Source of the DNA: Bradyrhizobium sp. WD16
GTDB taxonomy: Bacteria > Pseudomonadota > Alphaproteobacteria > Rhizobiales > Xanthobacteraceae
Reading direction: 5' to 3'
DNA length: 64,000 nucleotides
Assembly (NCBI RefSeq): GCF_024181725.1
Contig: NZ_CP028908.1
Coordinates: 3,895,501-3,959,500, forward strand
In this document: piece after piece, positions 56,650 through 64,000 of the stretch
Layout: every line of letters starts with the position of its first letter
Position numbering within the stretch: position 1 is the first letter of the stretch
Notes under the pieces: model-generated
Database searches by the model: none
What the model saw: the letters and a program-made list of their open reading frames with translations, nothing else
What the model was told of the DNA's origin: nothing
Position numbers and translations under genes: made by a program

Positions 56650-58011
56650 ATGAGTGCTGACGGTTCGCGCGTTGTCGGAAGGCTCAAGGGATCGCCCCTT
56701 GTGCGTCCTGTCCTACGTCCCGTGAGGCGGCATTTTGCGACGGGCGTGCGCGCAGCGCTGATCGCCGCTGTGCTCGCCATCCCCGCGACGCTTGGACCGG
56801 AGCGCGTCGACCCCGCGGCCGCTGCCATCGACCCTCAATTGTCGATCGACAAGCTTGGCCGCATCGACAACTTCTTCAACAGTGAAATCGGCGGCGGAAA
56901 GATTCCGGGCGCGGTCGTGCTGGTGCAGCGCCACGGCCGGCCGGCCTATTTCCGGTGTTTCGGTGTCCGCGACGTCGACAGCGGTCTGCCGATGTCGTCG
57001 GACACGATCTTTCGTATCTTCTCGATGTCCAAGCCGATCACCGCAGTGACGGCGATGATGCTGATCGACCAGGGCAAGCTCGGCTTGCACGATCCGCTGT
57101 CGAAATACATTCCTGCCTTCGCCCAGGTGAAAGTCGGGGTCGAGACCCGCGGCCCCGACGGCGTAACGCGGCTTGCCACCGAGCCGCTGCGCCGCGAGAT
57201 CACCATCGAGGACTTGCTGCGGCAGTCCTCGGGCATCACCTATGGCTTCTATGGCGACAGCCAGGTGCGCAAGGCCTATGCCGCGGCCGACCTGTTTCGC
57301 GAACCGCTCGACAATGCCATTTTCGCCGAGCGTCTTGCCAAGCTGCCCCTCGCCGAGCAGCCGGGCACGGTGTGGGATTATGGCCATTCCATGGACATTG
57401 TCGGCCGGGTGATCGAGGTCGTCACCGGGAAGTCGCTCTATCAGGCCGAGAAGGAGATGCTGCTCGATCCGCTCGGCATGACCGACACCGCGTTCTATGT
57501 CGCCGATCCGGAAAAGTATTCGCGCCTGGCGCGGCCGATGCCCAGCGACAGCACCTTCGTCGCCACCATGGAGCGCGACGTGCGCAAGCCCATCGCCTGG
57601 GAGCCGGGTGGCAGCGGCATGGTGTCGACGCCGCATGATTATGCGCGCTTCGCCCAGATGCTGCTCAACGGCGGCATGCTCGATGGCCGGCAGTATCTCA
57701 GCCCGGAAGCGTTCCGGACCATGACCACCAATCAAATCGAGCCGGCGACTGGTGTGAAGCGCGGCGCATTCTATTTCCCCGGTGACGGTTTCGGTTACGG
57801 CCTCGGCTTTGGTGTCCGCATCAATCGCGGCGACCGCAACCCGCCGGGCGCGGTCGGCGAGATCAAGTGGGACGGCGCTGGCGGCACCTATTTCTTCGCC
57901 GATCCCAAGAACGACATGTTCGCCATGCTGATGATCCAGTCACCGTCGCAGCGCGGACGTATCATTCCCGAGCTCAAGAAGCTGGTCTACGACGCGCTCG
58001 CGACCAAATAG
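56650..58011 (+). CDS. Serine hydrolase of the class C beta-lactamase family
   Basis: The 453-residue protein has a membrane or signal segment at about 33-52 and then the beta-lactamase/esterase core. The nucleophile motif SxxK is in FRIFSMSKPITAVTAMML, and the second motif is WDYGHSMDIVGRVIEVVTG (YxH instead of YxN). The third region is near WDGAGGTYFFADP. Esterase-type relatives (EstB-like) have YxN-like variation, so this is probably a periplasmic esterase or D-amino-acid peptidase rather than a resistance enzyme. Relation to grxD upstream is unclear. Confidence 0.8.
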   Translation: MSADGSRVVGRLKGSPLVRPVLRPVRRHFATGVRAALIAAVLAIPATLGPERVDPAAAAIDPQLSIDKLGRIDNFFNSEIGGGKIPGAVVLVQRHGRPAYFRCFGVRDVDSGLPMSSDTIFRIFSMSKPITAVTAMMLIDQGKLGLHDPLSKYIPAFAQVKVGVETRGPDGVTRLATEPLRREITIEDLLRQSSGITYGFYGDSQVRKAYAAADLFREPLDNAIFAERLAKLPLAEQPGTVWDYGHSMDIVGRVIEVVTGKSLYQAEKEMLLDPLGMTDTAFYVADPEKYSRLARPMPSDSTFVATMERDVRKPIAWEPGGSGMVSTPHDYARFAQMLLNGGMLDGRQYLSPEAFRTMTTNQIEPATGVKRGAFYFPGDGFGYGLGFGVRINRGDRNPPGAVGEIKWDGAGGTYFFADPKNDMFAMLMIQSPSQRGRIIPELKKLVYDALATK

Positions 58012-58090
58012 AGGTTGTCGAGCAGCGTGAGCGCCGGCTCGTGTGAACGGGGCGCGCGAAGAATCCGCTCCATTCATTAGGCCGAGCCCC

Positions 58091-58417
58091 TCAGCTGCCG
58101 GGCGCGGCGAATTTCATCAGGACGAGACCGGCGAGGATGAGTGCGGCGGCGGTGAGGCGCAGCGGGGTCATCGCCTCGCCGAGCAGCAAGATGCCGGTGG
58201 CGAAGGCGCCGAGCGCGCCGATCCCGGTCCAGACCATGTAGGACGTGCCCATCGGCAACGATTTCATCGCCAGCGCCAGCAGGCCGACGCTGGCGATCAT
58301 GGCGGTGATGCTCAGTACGGCGGGCGTCGGGCGGCTGAAGCCGTCCGACTGCTTGAGAGCATAGGCCCAGACGATTTCGAGCAGACCGGCGACGGTCAAG
58401 AGCATCCAGGACATCAC
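58091..58417 (-). CDS. sugE: Small multidrug resistance family guanidinium exporter (SugE/Gdx)
   Basis: The 108-residue protein has four membrane helices and the essential Glu14 in LLTVAGLLEIVWAYALKQSD, as well as LPMGTSYMVWTGIGALGAFA and the final GLVLMKFAAPGS. These match Gdx/SugE proteins, which export guanidinium in exchange for protons. It follows the carboxylase gene on the same strand by about 150 bases. This supports the view that the upstream operon handles guanidine rather than only urea. Confidence 0.88.
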   Translation of the reverse strand: MMSWMLLTVAGLLEIVWAYALKQSDGFSRPTPAVLSITAMIASVGLLALAMKSLPMGTSYMVWTGIGALGAFATGILLLGEAMTPLRLTAAALILAGLVLMKFAAPGS

Positions 58418-58568
58418 GCGGCTCCTTCAGGCGAAGAGCCGGGCCGTCCCGGGCGTCGAATCTACCCGCAGCTCGATTGCGGCGGGACGAGGACGTGGCC
58501 TCATGCTTCACTCAGGCATCTGACGCGACGGTTAATGTCGAATCCATTCCACCAGATCAAGAGCAGGC

Positions 58569-61500
58569 TCAGGTCTCTTCGATCACGATCACGACCACGA
58601 CGTCGCCGGCCCGCAGCGTCTGGCCGGGCCTGACCCGGATCTGGGCAATGCGGCCCGCGGCCGGGGCGGTCACCGCAATCTCCATCTTCATCGATTCGAT
58701 GATAGCGAGCCCGTCGCCGGCGCGGACCTCGGTGCCTTCCGCCACAAGGACCTTCCACACATTGCCTGGAACCTCGGAGAACGCCCCAGCGCAGCCTGGC
58801 GGGAGGGTGTCGAAGCCGCTGAGGGCGGCAGACGTAGGCTCCTCGACCGGACCATTGAGGCTGAGTTCTGCCCAGCGCTGGCGTTCGGCCTCGAAAGCGG
58901 CTTGCTGGCGCTGCTTGAACGTCGCGATGGAGGGCCGAGTGGCGTCGAGTTCGGCCCGATAGCTGGCATAGGAGAAAGAGCCGTCCTCGATGCGGACCGG
59001 ATAGGCGCCGTGGGGAAAGGCAGCACGGGCATCCAGCAGCTCCTCGGCGCTGACCGGAAAGAAGCGGATGCGGTCGAAGAAGCGCAGCAGCCAGGGATGA
59101 CCGGGCTTGAATTCCGGCGTCGTCCGCCACGTGTTCCACATCTGGATGGTGCGGCCGAACAGCTGGTAGCCGCCGGGCCCCTCCATCCCGTAGATGCACA
59201 TGTAGGCGCCGCCGATACCGACCGCGTTTTCCGGCGTCCAGGTGCGGGCGGGATTGTATTTGGTGGTCACCAGACGATGGCGCGGATCCATCGGGGTGGC
59301 CACCGGCGCGCCGAGATAGACGTCGCCCAGTCCGAGCACTAGGTAGTTGGCGTCGAAGACGATGCGCCTGACCTCGTCCTCGTCGACGAGCCCGTTGATG
59401 CGGCGGATGAACTCGATGTTGGAGGGGCACCAGGGCGCGTCGGGGCGCACCAGCTCCTGATACTTCTGCATGGCCAGCACCGCCTGGGGATCGTTCCAGG
59501 AGAGCGGCAGATGGATCACCCGGCTCGGCACCGCCATGGTCTCGGCGCGCGGCAGGTCGCGCTCAAGCGCCCGCAGGACATCGAGCAGGCGATGACGCGA
59601 CAGCACGGCGCTATCGTAATGGATCTGCAGCGAGCGGATACCGGGCGTCAGGTCGATGATGCCCGGTAGCTTCGCCTCGGCGACGGCCTGCGCCAGCACA
59701 TGGATGCGAAGGCGCAGGGCGATATCGAGCTCCATGGGGCCGTATTCAACCAGCAGATTGTCGTCACCCGCCCGGCGATAGACCACAGGCACAGGGCCGG
59801 CGTCGCTGCGGCCGATCACCGCCGCGCCGAGATCTGGGCCGGCGCCCAGCACCAACGGGCCGGCGACCGGATCGTCGCGACGGATAGGCGCGAAGCGGAC
59901 GCTGTCGCCGGGCTTGAGCTGGCCGATCTTCCAGAGTTCGTCGCGGGCCACCACCGCCGGGCAGACGAAGCCGCCAAGGCTTGGTCCGTCCGGGCCGAGA
60001 ATGATCGGCATGTCGCCGGTGAAATCGATGGCGCCGATGGCATAGGCATTGTCGTGGATATTCGAGGGGTGCAGGCCGGCTTCACCGCCGTCCCGGCGGG
60101 CCCATCGCGGTTTCGGCCCAATCAGCCGCACGCCGGTGCGGGCACTGTTGAAGTGCACCTCGTAGTCGGCCGAGAACAGGGTCTCGATGTCGCTGTCCCG
60201 AAAGAAGTCCGGCGCGCCGTGCGGACCGTAGATGACGCCGATCGTCCAGCTTCGGGCAAGCGGCACGCGCTCGGCGGCTGCGAGCGGGCGCGCCGCATGG
60301 GACGGCACGATCCGCCCGAGATGAAGCACGTCGCCGGCGCGCAGCGCACCGGTGGCGTGGCCGCCAAAGGCGCCGAGGGTGAATACCGCGCGCGATCCGA
60401 GGACGACCGGGGCGTCGAAGCCACTGGCGACGGCGAGATAGGTCCGCTGGCCGGCTCCTTCGATGGCGCCGACGGCGAGCACCTGTCCCGCACGCACGGC
60501 GATCGGAACGTCGTTGGCAACCTCCTGGCCATCAAGCTTCGCGGCCATCCTGGCGCCGCACAGGCCGATCACCGTGTCGGTATTGAAGCGTAGGGTCGGG
60601 CCGTTGACCGTCAGCTCCAGCGCCGCTGTTTCCGGCGGATTGCCGACGATGGTGTTGGCGAGACGAAACGATCGCTCGTCCATAGGACCGCTCGGGGGGA
60701 CGCCGACGTGCCACAGATGCAGGCGTCCCGGCAGTTCCTGCAGGCCGGTTTGCGCGCCGGGGGCGATGACGTCGATCGTGCGCCGCGCAAAACTGAATTG
60801 CGACAGGACATTCGTCGCCACCTGCCCGGTACGGAAGGGCGCAGAGGCCGCGACCGCGCGCAGATAGTCGAGATTGGTTTCAATGCCGGCGATGGTGGTC
60901 GAGGCGAGCGCGCGCTGCAGGGCGGCAATTGCTGCGGGCCGATTCTCGGCGGCCACGATTACCTTCGCCAGCATTGGGTCGTAGAAGGATGTCACCTCCG
61001 TGCCGGTGTCGATCCAGCTGTCGATGCGCGCCTCCGTGGAAAATTCCACGCAGGTGAGACGGCCGGCGCTCGGGCGAAAGCCGGCGCTGGGATTTTCAGC
61101 ATAGATTCGTGCCTCGATTGCAGCTCCTTTCGCGGCAAGCGGGCAGGCCTCTGCCAGCACGTCCTCACCGGCAGCCTGTCGGATCATCCACTCGACGAGG
61201 TCGACGCCGAACACCGCCTCCGTGACCGGGTGCTCGACCTGAAGGCGGGTGTTGACCTCGAGAAAATAGAACTCGCCCCGTGCCACATCGTAGATGAATT
61301 CGACGGTGCCGGCGGATTCATAGGAAACGCCGCGGCCGAGCGCGACCGCGGCGGCATGCAGGCGCGCGCGCAGCGCCCGCGTCAGTCCCGGAGCCGGCGT
61401 CTCCTCGATGACCTTCTGATTGCGGCGCTGCAGCGAGCAGTCGCGCTCGCCGAGCGCGACCACATTGCCTTGCCCGTCGCCGAAGATCTGGACTTCGATA

Positions 61501-62120
61501 TGGCGCGCCTCGGCGACGAAACGCTCGAGATAGACCCGCGCATCGCCGAAACTTGCGCGCGCGGTCCGCTGCACCGTGGCGAACCGCTCGGCAAGCGCAG
61601 CCGGATCGCTGCAGAGCTGCATGCCGATGCCGCCACCGCCGGCCGTGCTCTTGAGCATCAGCGGGTAGCCGATGCGCTCGGCACCAGCCAGCGCCTGCTC
61701 GACGCTGTCGACGAGGCCGGACGCCGGCAACAACGGCAGGCCGCTGCGTTCGGCGATCTCGCGGGCCCGATGCTTGAGACCGAAGATGTCGAGATGCTCG
61801 GGACGGGGGCCGATGAAGCGGATGCCGTTGCGCGCCAGCGCTTCGGCAAATCCGCGGTTCTCGGAGAGGAAGCCGTAGCCGGGATGGACCGCCTCCGCGC
61901 CGGTCGCGAGACAAGCGTCGATGACGGCCTCGGTCTTGAGATAACTCTCGGCGGCGGGTGCCGGACCGAGGCGGACCGCCTCATCGGCATCGAGCACCGC
62001 GCGGCTGAAGCGATCGGCGTCGGAATAGACCGCGACCGATGCGATGCCCATGCGGCGCAGGGTGCGGCCGATCCGCGACGCGATCTCGCCGCGGTTGGCG
62101 ATCAGGACCTTGCTGAACAC
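58569..62120 (-). CDS. Biotin-dependent urea/guanidine carboxylase
   Basis: The 1183-residue enzyme carboxylates urea or guanidine using ATP and biotin. Domains in order: biotin carboxylase (about 1-450; KVLIANRGEIASRIGRTLRR, PLMLKSTAGGGGIGMQL, FLEVNTRLQVEHPVTE), then an AHS2/KipA-like region (GVPPSGPMDERSFRLANTIV), an AHS1/KipI-like region (ALRLRIHVLAQAVAEAKLPG to RSLQIHYDS) and a C-terminal biotin carrier domain with Lys1145 in IESMKMEI. DUF1989 neighbours and sugE favour guanidine as substrate. Allophanate hydrolase, needed for the last step, is not in the window. The gene starts three bases from the stop codon of the upstream DUF1989 gene. Confidence 0.92.
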   Translation of the reverse strand: MFSKVLIANRGEIASRIGRTLRRMGIASVAVYSDADRFSRAVLDADEAVRLGPAPAAESYLKTEAVIDACLATGAEAVHPGYGFLSENRGFAEALARNGIRFIGPRPEHLDIFGLKHRAREIAERSGLPLLPASGLVDSVEQALAGAERIGYPLMLKSTAGGGGIGMQLCSDPAALAERFATVQRTARASFGDARVYLERFVAEARHIEVQIFGDGQGNVVALGERDCSLQRRNQKVIEETPAPGLTRALRARLHAAAVALGRGVSYESAGTVEFIYDVARGEFYFLEVNTRLQVEHPVTEAVFGVDLVEWMIRQAAGEDVLAEACPLAAKGAAIEARIYAENPSAGFRPSAGRLTCVEFSTEARIDSWIDTGTEVTSFYDPMLAKVIVAAENRPAAIAALQRALASTTIAGIETNLDYLRAVAASAPFRTGQVATNVLSQFSFARRTIDVIAPGAQTGLQELPGRLHLWHVGVPPSGPMDERSFRLANTIVGNPPETAALELTVNGPTLRFNTDTVIGLCGARMAAKLDGQEVANDVPIAVRAGQVLAVGAIEGAGQRTYLAVASGFDAPVVLGSRAVFTLGAFGGHATGALRAGDVLHLGRIVPSHAARPLAAAERVPLARSWTIGVIYGPHGAPDFFRDSDIETLFSADYEVHFNSARTGVRLIGPKPRWARRDGGEAGLHPSNIHDNAYAIGAIDFTGDMPIILGPDGPSLGGFVCPAVVARDELWKIGQLKPGDSVRFAPIRRDDPVAGPLVLGAGPDLGAAVIGRSDAGPVPVVYRRAGDDNLLVEYGPMELDIALRLRIHVLAQAVAEAKLPGIIDLTPGIRSLQIHYDSAVLSRHRLLDVLRALERDLPRAETMAVPSRVIHLPLSWNDPQAVLAMQKYQELVRPDAPWCPSNIEFIRRINGLVDEDEVRRIVFDANYLVLGLGDVYLGAPVATPMDPRHRLVTTKYNPARTWTPENAVGIGGAYMCIYGMEGPGGYQLFGRTIQMWNTWRTTPEFKPGHPWLLRFFDRIRFFPVSAEELLDARAAFPHGAYPVRIEDGSFSYASYRAELDATRPSIATFKQRQQAAFEAERQRWAELSLNGPVEEPTSAALSGFDTLPPGCAGAFSEVPGNVWKVLVAEGTEVRAGDGLAIIESMKMEIAVTAPAAGRIAQIRVRPGQTLRAGDVVVVIVIEET

Positions 62121-62123
62121 CGC

Positions 62124-62765
62124 TCAATCTCCCTGCGTCTCGAAGACCACCACCCGGATCGGCGTCGGGAAGAAGCCGTTGCAGGGATTGTTGATCTGCG
62201 GGCAGTTTGAGATCAGGCAGAGCACGTCCATCTCGGCGATAAGCTCGACATAGTCGCCGGGCTTCGACACGCCGTCGACCACGGTGAAGTTGCCCGCGGG
62301 ATCGATCGGCACATTCATGAAGAAGTTGATGTTGGGCACGATATCGCGCTTGGACAGGCCGTGTTTGGCGGCCTCGATCAGGAAATTCTCGCGGCAGGCG
62401 TGGAGATAGCGGGTGTGGTGGCCGAAGCGGACGGTGTTGCTCTCGCAGGAGCATGCGCCGGCGGAGGTGTCGTGGAGCCCGCAGCTGTCGGCGATGACGC
62501 GCAACATGATCCGCCCCTCGGTCGAGATCAGGCATGTCCCGGTGCTGATATAGGCCGATCCCTGCGTTCGTAGGGTGTCTTGGCCGCTGTATCGTTCCTG
62601 CAGGTCGTCGGCGCGATAGAACAGGGTGTCGACGGCCTGCTGGCCATGGCTGTCGATGATCCGCAGATGCTGGCCCTTGCGGATGACCGCCGACCAGGGG
62701 GTCTCGGCGGCGATCTCGTGATCGAGGATGATGCGGGCGGCGGCGGGAAGCGGATGGCTGTTCAT
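62124..62765 (-). CDS. DUF1989 protein, urea carboxylase-associated (carboxyguanidine deiminase subunit type)
   Basis: The 213-residue protein belongs to the DUF1989 family. It shows HGQQAVDTLFYRADDLQERY, the Cys/His-rich centre DSCGLHDTSAGACSCESN and VPNINFFMNVPIDPAGNFTV. With the next gene it forms the pair formerly called urea-carboxylase-associated proteins, shown in other bacteria to be the two subunits (CgdA/CgdB) of carboxyguanidine deiminase. Which is CgdA and which CgdB cannot be fixed by eye. It nearly abuts its neighbours on both sides (3 bases each). Confidence 0.85.
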   Translation of the reverse strand: MNSHPLPAAARIILDHEIAAETPWSAVIRKGQHLRIIDSHGQQAVDTLFYRADDLQERYSGQDTLRTQGSAYISTGTCLISTEGRIMLRVIADSCGLHDTSAGACSCESNTVRFGHHTRYLHACRENFLIEAAKHGLSKRDIVPNINFFMNVPIDPAGNFTVVDGVSKPGDYVELIAEMDVLCLISNCPQINNPCNGFFPTPIRVVVFETQGD

Positions 62766-62768
62766 GGC

Positions 62769-63605
62769 TCAAGCCTCCGTCCGGCCGTCGAGCAGGCGGG
62801 CGTTATTCTCGAAGGCACGGATCGCCTCGGCGCTGGCGGTGGCGCAGAGATCGTCGGCGGCGGTGAGGGGCGCGCGATAGCGCAGCACTTCGACCGGGCC
62901 GGGGGCATAGCTTGGCGCGGGGTCGAGCGGGTGGGGGCAGTTCGAAAGCGCCACCAGGAGATCCATCTCGGCGCGCAGGTCGACGAAATCGCCTGCTTGG
63001 CGGACGCCGTCCTGCCAGATCAGACGCCCGGTGCCGTCGACGGCAACCGGCGCGAAGAAGCTGATGCAGGGCATCACGTCGCGGCGATCAAGCCCGAGCT
63101 TGCCGGCGGCGAGGATGAAGTTATCCCGGGTATTGCGCAATCGCGCGTCGCCGTAGCGTGCGAGGTTGGTCGCGGCGGTGGACCCGCCGCAGAGGGTGTC
63201 GTGGGCGGCGCTGGTGTCCTCGATGATGCTGAGCAGGGCCCGGCCCATGTCCGAGAGGATGATCCGTCCCTTGCGCAGGCTGGCCGCCCACTGCACCTTG
63301 ATCGTGTCGGCGTGGTTGAGCCGTTCGCTGGGATCATCGTCGCGCCAGGCGAGCAGGCTGACGCAGGATGTGCCGCCCTCGTTGACGATGCGTAGCGCCT
63401 CGCCGCGATCGAGACGCGTCGTCCAGTACCATCCTCCCGGAATGGCTTCGCGATCGAACAGTGTGGTGGCGTCGATCGGCGCGCCGTCGCGGGAGGTCGG
63501 CGGCGCCAAGGCGCGGGGAGTCTCATCCTGGCCCGCGCTCCTGAGTTCCTCATAACGGCGGCGGTGGGCGGCAATCTCGGCCGCCTCTTGCGCGTTCGGG
63601 GTCAT
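62769..63605 (-). CDS. DUF1989 protein, urea carboxylase-associated (second subunit)
   Basis: The 278-residue product starts MTPNAQEAAEIAAHRRRYEE after AAAGGACACGAC. It is a DUF1989 paralogue of the next gene: GEALRIVNEGGTSCVSLLAW, EDTSAAHDTLCGGSTAATNL and PCISFFAPVAVDGTGRLIWQ, with the metal-site HDTLCGG. It is longer than its partner by about 65 residues at the N-terminus. It is presumed to form the carboxyguanidine deiminase heteromer with the 62124-62765 product. Confidence 0.85.
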   Translation of the reverse strand: MTPNAQEAAEIAAHRRRYEELRSAGQDETPRALAPPTSRDGAPIDATTLFDREAIPGGWYWTTRLDRGEALRIVNEGGTSCVSLLAWRDDDPSERLNHADTIKVQWAASLRKGRIILSDMGRALLSIIEDTSAAHDTLCGGSTAATNLARYGDARLRNTRDNFILAAGKLGLDRRDVMPCISFFAPVAVDGTGRLIWQDGVRQAGDFVDLRAEMDLLVALSNCPHPLDPAPSYAPGPVEVLRYRAPLTAADDLCATASAEAIRAFENNARLLDGRTEA

Positions 63606-63618
63606 GTCGTGTCCTTTC

Positions 63619-64000
63619 TCAGACAAGGGCGCCGGGTCGTCCCGGCAGGGGCTCCTTGTTCGCCAGGGTCGTCCGTGGCGGAGCGGAAGGGCGCGGCGCC
63701 ATGGCGACGCGGCGCGGGAAGATTTCGAGGTCGCGGGAAATGGTGGCGCCGTAGCGCTCGCGGTCGGCGGGCCAATCACGCTTGCGTTCGAGGGCGATGA
63801 CGCGGGTGGCAAGGCTAAAAGCTTCGCTGAGGTCATGGGTGACCATCACCACGGTCAGCTTGGTTTCATTCCACAGCCGCCGCATCAGGAGGTGGATGTC
63901 GGCCCTGATGCCGGGGTCGAGCGCGCCGAAGGGTTCGTCGAGCAGCAGGATCTTCGGTCGGCGAAACACTGCCTGGGCGAGGGCGAGGCGCTGCTGCATG
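63619..64000 (-). CDS. ABC transporter ATP-binding protein (N-terminus beyond window)
   Basis: Only the last 127 residues or so are present; the frame runs off the window edge. They include the signature region MQQRLALAQAVFRRPKILLL, DEPFGALDPGIRADIHLLM (Walker B) and VVMVTHDLSEAFSLATRVI (H-loop). This matches nitrate/taurine/SsuB-type importer ATPases. Together with permease and binding-protein genes outside the window it probably imports guanidine, urea or a precursor. It ends 13 bases before the DUF1989 gene, so it is in the same operon. Confidence 0.88.
   Translation of the reverse strand, partial: MQQRLALAQAVFRRPKILLLDEPFGALDPGIRADIHLLMRRLWNETKLTVVMVTHDLSEAFSLATRVIALERKRDWPADRERYGATISRDLEIFPRRVAMAPRPSAPPRTTLANKEPLPGRPGALV

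Noticed and set aside
58418-58568. Guanidine-I riboswitch directly before sugE
   Set aside because: The gap contains GCCCGGGACGGCCCGG-like pairing, but I cannot find the conserved riboswitch core in order; sugE is more simply expressed as the last gene of the carboxylase operon.

Overview
This window looks like chromosome from a GC-rich alphaproteobacterium of the Hyphomicrobiales, most likely the Nitrobacteraceae (Bradyrhizobium/Rhodopseudomonas group). The evidence is the block ATPase-zeta inhibitor-purC-purS-purQ-purL followed later by bolA and grxD, the neighbourhood recA-alaS-icd, a GAAC-N7-GAAC LexA site before recA, a CtrA site before flagellar genes with cckA close by, and extragenic palindromes typical of that group. 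Genus is inference.

Layout. 1-7 kb: flagellar basal-body and export genes flgB, flgC, fliE, fliQ, fliR and flhB, then the hybrid histidine kinase cckA. 7-17 kb: a Tim44-like membrane protein, a secreted lectin-like protein, a GFA-family enzyme, an IS630-type insertion sequence, a glutathione transferase, an amidase, a chemoreceptor and a 2-hydroxyacid dehydrogenase. 17-27 kb: class I fumarase, DUF429 protein, a damaged TetR gene, a SET-domain protein with a histone-H1-like tail, an XRE regulator, a DsbA-like protein, an acetyltransferase-like protein and several very small exported or membrane proteins. 27-43 kb: recA with its SOS box, gcvTHP behind a tandem glycine riboswitch, alaS, an LTxxQ-type exported protein, icd, a frameshifted pseudogene and trmJ fused to a DUF559 domain. 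43-50 kb: ATPase inhibitor zeta and purCSQL. 50-58 kb: transporter, acyltransferase, bolA, the ergothioneine genes egtD/egtB inserted between bolA and grxD, and a serine hydrolase. 58-64 kb: a nitrogen-assimilation operon (ABC transporter ATPase, two DUF1989 proteins, a biotin-dependent urea/guanidine carboxylase and the guanidinium exporter sugE/gdx), read here as guanidine catabolism.

The most unusual content is a family of modular palindromic repeats. Four hairpin types (called A, B, C, D here; about 70-79 bp each, bounded by CTAG) occur about 20 times in seven clusters, plus two degenerate sites. They are organised into two parallel modules, C-13 bp-D and B-13 bp-A. In each module the first hairpin has GTGYGG-type ends, the second has GTGTCC ends, and each hairpin carries a small A/T-rich bulge on the strand facing the 13-bp linker. 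Five genes end in a TAG stop codon that is the CTAG foot of one of these repeats. One cluster carries the IS630 element inserted exactly in a CTAG, and another cluster preserves the uninterrupted site. The repeats also split the flagellar operon between fliR and flhB. I do not recognise this family by name.

The genes are mainly housekeeping. Connections visible in the DNA: CckA is the kinase that feeds CtrA, and a CtrA site precedes flgB. Glycine would switch on gcvT through the riboswitch. purS, purQ and purL supply the three-part FGAM synthase. SugE and the carboxylase operon together handle guanidine.
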